Part shown: positions 61,093-64,000 of the stretch, one piece after another
Layout of the letters: each line of letters begins with the position of its first letter
Position numbering within the stretch: the first letter of the stretch is position 1
Origin: Sphingobium sp052327305
GTDB lineage: Bacteria > Pseudomonadota > Alphaproteobacteria > Sphingomonadales > Sphingomonadaceae
DNA length: 64,000 bases
Reading direction: 5' to 3'
NCBI RefSeq assembly: GCF_052327305.1
Contig: NZ_CP182486.1
Location: forward strand, 1,922,001 to 1,986,000
Notes under the pieces: generated by a model
What the model was told of the DNA's origin: nothing
Databases searched by the model: none
What the model saw: only the letters and a program-made list of their open reading frames with translations
Program-made: the position numbers and the translations under genes

Positions 61093-61533
61093 ATGACGGG
61101 TACGGGGTCCGCCCGAACGCCTTGGCATCTTTGGGCAGTGGGCATCGCCAGCCTGTTGTGGAATGCCATTGGCGCGGCCGACTATGTGATGACGAAGCTG
61201 CACAGCGCGGCCTATCTCGCCATGTTCACCCCGGTGGAGATGGCGTGGGTCGAGAGCTTTCCGTTCTGGGCCAGCGCGGCATGGGCGCTCGGCGTCTGGG
61301 GCGCCGTGGCGGGATCGCTGTTTCTTCTGGCGCGCAGCCGCTGGGCCGTCACAGGCTTCGCGCTCTCGCTGATCGGCATTTTCGGCACGACCCTGCACCA
61401 ATATGTCCTCTCGGACATGCCGCCGAGCTTCCGCACGTTTGGCACCGCACTGTTTTCCGTCACGCTCTGGATCGTCGCGCTCGCGCTCTATGTCTATGCG
61501 CGCAGGCTGCAGGCGCGGGGCGTGCTGCGCTGA
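61093..61533 (+). CDS. Hypothetical four-helix membrane protein
   Basis: 146 residues, four hydrophobic helices (about 12-28, 55-80, 84-106 and 118-138). The motif WNAIGAADYVMT after helix 1 and the MPPSFRTFGTALFSVTLWIVALALYVYA end resemble a small conserved family of proteobacterial membrane proteins, but I cannot name it. GGAGGAGA precedes the ATG. It converges on msrA with a 2-bp gap. Confidence 0.8.
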   Translation: MTGTGSARTPWHLWAVGIASLLWNAIGAADYVMTKLHSAAYLAMFTPVEMAWVESFPFWASAAWALGVWGAVAGSLFLLARSRWAVTGFALSLIGIFGTTLHQYVLSDMPPSFRTFGTALFSVTLWIVALALYVYARRLQARGVLR

Positions 61534-61535
61534 AT

Positions 61536-62249
61536 TCAGGCGGCGTTCGCCGCCATATAGAGGCTCGGGAACATTGCCTTGAACGCCGCCAGCTTGGGTG
61601 CGTCCCAGCGCCGGATATAGGCGTGGTCCGGGTTCACGGCCATGAAGTTCTGGTGGTAGCCTTCGGCGTCGTGGAACTTGGTGAAGCGCTCGATCTTCGT
61701 CACGATCGGCGCGCCCCACACGCCCGATTTACCAAGCTGGGCGAGATAGGCGCTCGCTACCTTCGCCTGCTCGGGATTGAGCGGGAAAAGCGCCGAGCGA
61801 TACTGCGTGCCGTGGTCCGGCCCCTGATAGTTGAGCTGGGTCGGGTCAGCGATTACCGAGAAGAAGATGCGCAATAGCTGGCCGTAGCTCACTTGGGCCG
61901 GGTCATAGGTCACACGCACTGCCTCGGCATGGCCCGTGCGGCCCGATCCCACCGAGTCGTAATTGACCTTCGTGGTGGTGGTGCCGCCGGTATAGCCGGA
62001 GACGGCGAGCTTCACGCCTTTCACATGGCTGAAGACGCCTTCCACGCCCCAGAAGCAGCCACCGGCGAAGACCGCGGTTTCCAGCTTGCGGGTCGGCGCG
62101 GCGTCGACGAGCGGCGCGGGCGCCAGCACCGTTTTCTCCGCGGCCCGTGCGGTGGCGGGATGGAAGACCAGCATGGCAGCCAGACCGACCATGAAGCCGG
62201 CAATGGCCCTCAGCAGGATGGGATTGCGCAGGAAGTTGGGCATGCGCAT
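61536..62249 (-). CDS. msrA: Exported peptide-methionine (S)-S-oxide reductase
   Basis: 237 residues. MsrA repairs oxidised methionine. The catalytic GGCFWGVEGVFSHVKGV has Cys65; SGYTGG, GHAEAVRVTYDP and the DPTQLNYQGPDHGTQYRSALF segment are intact. Unlike E. coli MsrA it begins with a membrane or signal helix (LRAIAGFMVGLAAMLVFHP) ending near ATARA, so the enzyme is probably periplasmic. Few other cysteines are visible, so an external reductant is needed. Confidence 0.93.
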   Translation of the reverse strand: MRMPNFLRNPILLRAIAGFMVGLAAMLVFHPATARAAEKTVLAPAPLVDAAPTRKLETAVFAGGCFWGVEGVFSHVKGVKLAVSGYTGGTTTTKVNYDSVGSGRTGHAEAVRVTYDPAQVSYGQLLRIFFSVIADPTQLNYQGPDHGTQYRSALFPLNPEQAKVASAYLAQLGKSGVWGAPIVTKIERFTKFHDAEGYHQNFMAVNPDHAYIRRWDAPKLAAFKAMFPSLYMAANAA

Positions 62250-62410
62250 TGGCTTAGCTCCGGCATGATGAACGGCAGAAAAACGGCTGAGGGGCACCTG
62301 TGATAGCGGGATATCCCGAAGAGCCCGGACTATCGCGCGTCAAAGTGCTTTCGACGATCGACAGACAGGCTTCGGCATATGCCAACCCAGATTACATCAC
62401 CCGAGGCCGT

Positions 62411-63613
62411 TCAGATCAGCGCGGCGCAGGCTTCCTGAATGCGGGTGCAAGCCTTCTTCAGCACTTCTTCGGATGTCGCATAAGAGACGCGGAATGCCGG
62501 CGCGAGGCCGAAGGCGCCGCCATGCACGGCCGCCACGCCTTTGCTGTCGAGGAAGTAGCTGATCAAGTCCTCGTCGGTCTCGATCGTCTTGCCGTCCGGC
62601 GTCTTTTTGCCGATGCAACCTGCGGCGTCGGGATAGACGTAGAAGGCGCCCTCGGGCGTCGGGCAGTTCAGCCCCGGCGCGTCGTTCAGCATCGCCACAA
62701 CCAGATCGCGCCGCGCCTTGAAGGCCGCGTTGCGCTCGGCAAGGAAGCTCTGGTCGCCGTTCAGCGCCGCCGCTGCCGCCGCCTGGCTGATCGAGCAGGG
62801 GTTGGAGGTCGACTGGGACTGGAGCTTGGCCATTGCCTTGATGATCCACTGCGGCCCTCCGGCATAACCAATGCGCCAGCCGGTCATTGAATAGGCCTTG
62901 GAGACGCCGTTCACGGTCAGCGTGCGCTCGTAGAGGTCCGGGCAGACCTGCGCGATCGTCTTGAACGGGGTCGGCGCGTACCAGACATGCTCGTACATGT
63001 CGTCGGTGAGGATCAGCACATGCGGATGGCGGCGAAGCACTTCGCCCAGCGCCATCAGTTCCTCGCCGGAATAAGCCGCGCCGGTCGGGTTGGAGGGCGA
63101 GTTCAGCAGCACCCAGCGCGTCTTCGGCGTGATCGCCGCTTCCAGCTGCTCGGGCAGGATCTTGTAGAGCTGGTCGGCACCGGCAGAAACGATCACCGGC
63201 GTGCCGCCCGCGAAGTTCACGATGTCCGGATAGCTCACCCAGTAGGGCGCGGGAATGATGACCTCATCGCCCGCCTCTACCGTGGCGATCAGGGCGTTGA
63301 AGAGCGTATGCTTGCCGCCCGCGTTGACGCTGATCTCGCTGGCCACGTAGCTCAGGTCATTGTCGCGCTTGAACTTGGCGATGATCGCGTCCTTCACCTC
63401 TGCGGTGCCATCGACGGCGGTGTACTTGGTCTGCCCGGCGCGGATCGCGGCAATCGCGGCGTCCTTCACGAAGTCGGGCGTGTCGAAGTCCGGCTCGCCC
63501 GCGGAAAGGCCGATGATGTCCTTGCCCTCGCGTTTCAGGGCAATCACGCGGTCGGTCATCGCCAGCGTGGCGCTGGGCTGGATGCGGCCGAGGGCGGCGG
63601 ACGTGCGGGGCAT
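62411..63613 (-). CDS. Aspartate aminotransferase (class I, type Ib)
   Basis: 400 residues. The N-terminal RIQPSATLAMTDRVIALKREGKDIIGLSAGEPDFDTP is the signature of the Ib aspartate aminotransferases. The PLP lysine is in NGVSKAYSMTGWRIGY and the carboxylate arginine in APAFRVSYA. It exchanges amino groups between aspartate and 2-oxoglutarate, and in this subgroup sometimes prephenate. ATG 63613 follows GGAG by about seven bases. Confidence 0.95.
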   Translation of the reverse strand: MPRTSAALGRIQPSATLAMTDRVIALKREGKDIIGLSAGEPDFDTPDFVKDAAIAAIRAGQTKYTAVDGTAEVKDAIIAKFKRDNDLSYVASEISVNAGGKHTLFNALIATVEAGDEVIIPAPYWVSYPDIVNFAGGTPVIVSAGADQLYKILPEQLEAAITPKTRWVLLNSPSNPTGAAYSGEELMALGEVLRRHPHVLILTDDMYEHVWYAPTPFKTIAQVCPDLYERTLTVNGVSKAYSMTGWRIGYAGGPQWIIKAMAKLQSQSTSNPCSISQAAAAAALNGDQSFLAERNAAFKARRDLVVAMLNDAPGLNCPTPEGAFYVYPDAAGCIGKKTPDGKTIETDEDLISYFLDSKGVAAVHGGAFGLAPAFRVSYATSEEVLKKACTRIQEACAALI

Positions 63614-63756
63614 CGGAGTCTCCGTCAGGAAGAATGGAAAAAGACGAAGGGACGGCGACGCGCCCCGTCGGCGGGGCGGTCCATAGAGCATTTTCAACAA
63701 AATGGGAGGAGAAAAGGACGGAAAGTTGCGTCGGCCTGCTGGGGAACCCGCCCGCC

Positions 63757-64000
63757 CTATCTTTTCCTCGGCACCACATTTGCAGCAACGAGCCCGCGCG
63801 CGGCATTGCCGATGAAGCAGCCTTTCTCCAGATCGTGCGGACGCAGCTCGCCCTCGATGGCCTCGCCTGCATTGATCAGGCTCTGGCGCAGCACGCCGGG
63901 CAGGATGCCGCGCGAGAGCGGCGGCGTCACCAGCCGGTCGCCCCGCTCCACGAAGATGGTCGAGAAGCAGCCCTCGGTGAGGTAGCCCTCGCTGTCGGTC
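63757..64000 (-). CDS. Class IV aminotransferase / PabC-like domain, 5' end outside the window
   Basis: The last 80 or so residues are present: TDSEGYLTEGCFSTIFVERGDRLVTPPLSRGILPGVLRQ, then CFIGNAARGLVAANVV. This is the C-terminal end of an aminodeoxychorismate lyase or related class IV PLP enzyme; in sphingomonads it is often fused to PabB. The product would be p-aminobenzoate for folate. The frame is open to the window edge. Confidence 0.85.
   Translation of the reverse strand, partial: TDSEGYLTEGCFSTIFVERGDRLVTPPLSRGILPGVLRQSLINAGEAIEGELRPHDLEKGCFIGNAARGLVAANVVPRKR

Noticed and set aside
62307..62318. 12-bp palindrome CGGGATATCCCG between msrA and the aminotransferase gene
   Set aside because: Short enough to occur by chance in GC-rich DNA and not placed at an obvious promoter.

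Overview
The window is a stretch of ordinary chromosome from a high-GC alphaproteobacterium, most likely a member of the Sphingomonadales (Sphingobium, Sphingomonas or Sphingopyxis-like). The evidence is the gene set and style: a COQ9-family ubiquinone protein, a ubiE-ubiB-coaBC-dut run, large TonB-dependent and PepSY uptake genes, an alphaproteobacterial SOS box (GTTC-N7-GTTC) before dinB, frequent GTG/TTG starts, 4-bp gene overlaps, and at least one promoter placed so that the mRNA would begin at the start codon. No rRNA, tRNA, CRISPR array, intact insertion sequence or complete prophage was recognised.

Layout. 1-1286: the 3' end of an unrecognised, visibly lower-GC gene and a gene-poor scar (probably the edge of an accessory segment). 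1287-5492: tldD, a DUF924 protein, a cystathionine gamma-synthase-family enzyme, mutM. 5606-12303: DUF1993 protein, a DMT transporter, ubiE, ubiB, coaBC, dut, a MoeB/ThiF protein and a DsrE-like protein, all on +. 12371-13453: ilvE. 13497-17696 (-): a DUF2946 / TonB-dependent receptor / PepSY membrane protein set, probably for metal uptake. 17787-18878: divergent ohr/ohrR with twin operators. 18885-23982: a TetR regulator divergent from a NodT-EmrA-EmrB-type efflux operon. 23991-30997: nucleoside and queuosine-precursor transporters, argB, yggT-DUF167-folD-marC and small secreted proteins. 31004-36894 (-): an RND multidrug pump operon. 37035-39779 (-): ssb, feoB, feoA. 39849-42641: COQ9, a DMT transporter, an old-yellow-enzyme reductase. 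42692-46580 (-): riboflavin operon (membrane protein, ribD, ribE, ribBX, ribH). 46667-51944: tonB, two transporters, HIT protein, hisE, hisF. 52175-56121: small membrane protein, dinB, ankyrin protein, a SCO1-YcgN-YgjP operon. 56319-64000: acs, 3-hydroxybutyryl-CoA dehydrogenase, DUF1176 and DUF985 proteins, msrA, aspartate aminotransferase and a partial PabC-like enzyme.

Themes. Several loci carry readable self-contained regulation: OhrR operators between ohr and ohrR, two related TetR operators around the efflux genes, a Fur-like box before feoAB, a Fur-family-type palindrome before tonB, the SOS box before dinB and a perfect palindrome before an OYE reductase. The most unusual is the riboflavin operon. 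Its ribB product carries an N-terminal XRE-type helix-turn-helix, a complete DHBP synthase domain and a GTP cyclohydrolase II-like domain that has lost all three zinc cysteines. Directly before that gene lies a perfect 18-bp inverted repeat. This suggests a biosynthetic enzyme that doubles as a DNA-binding regulator of its own operon. The intergenic spaces also contain two copies of a roughly 42-bp repeat and a 28-bp-armed inverted repeat, which look like dispersed genomic repeats.
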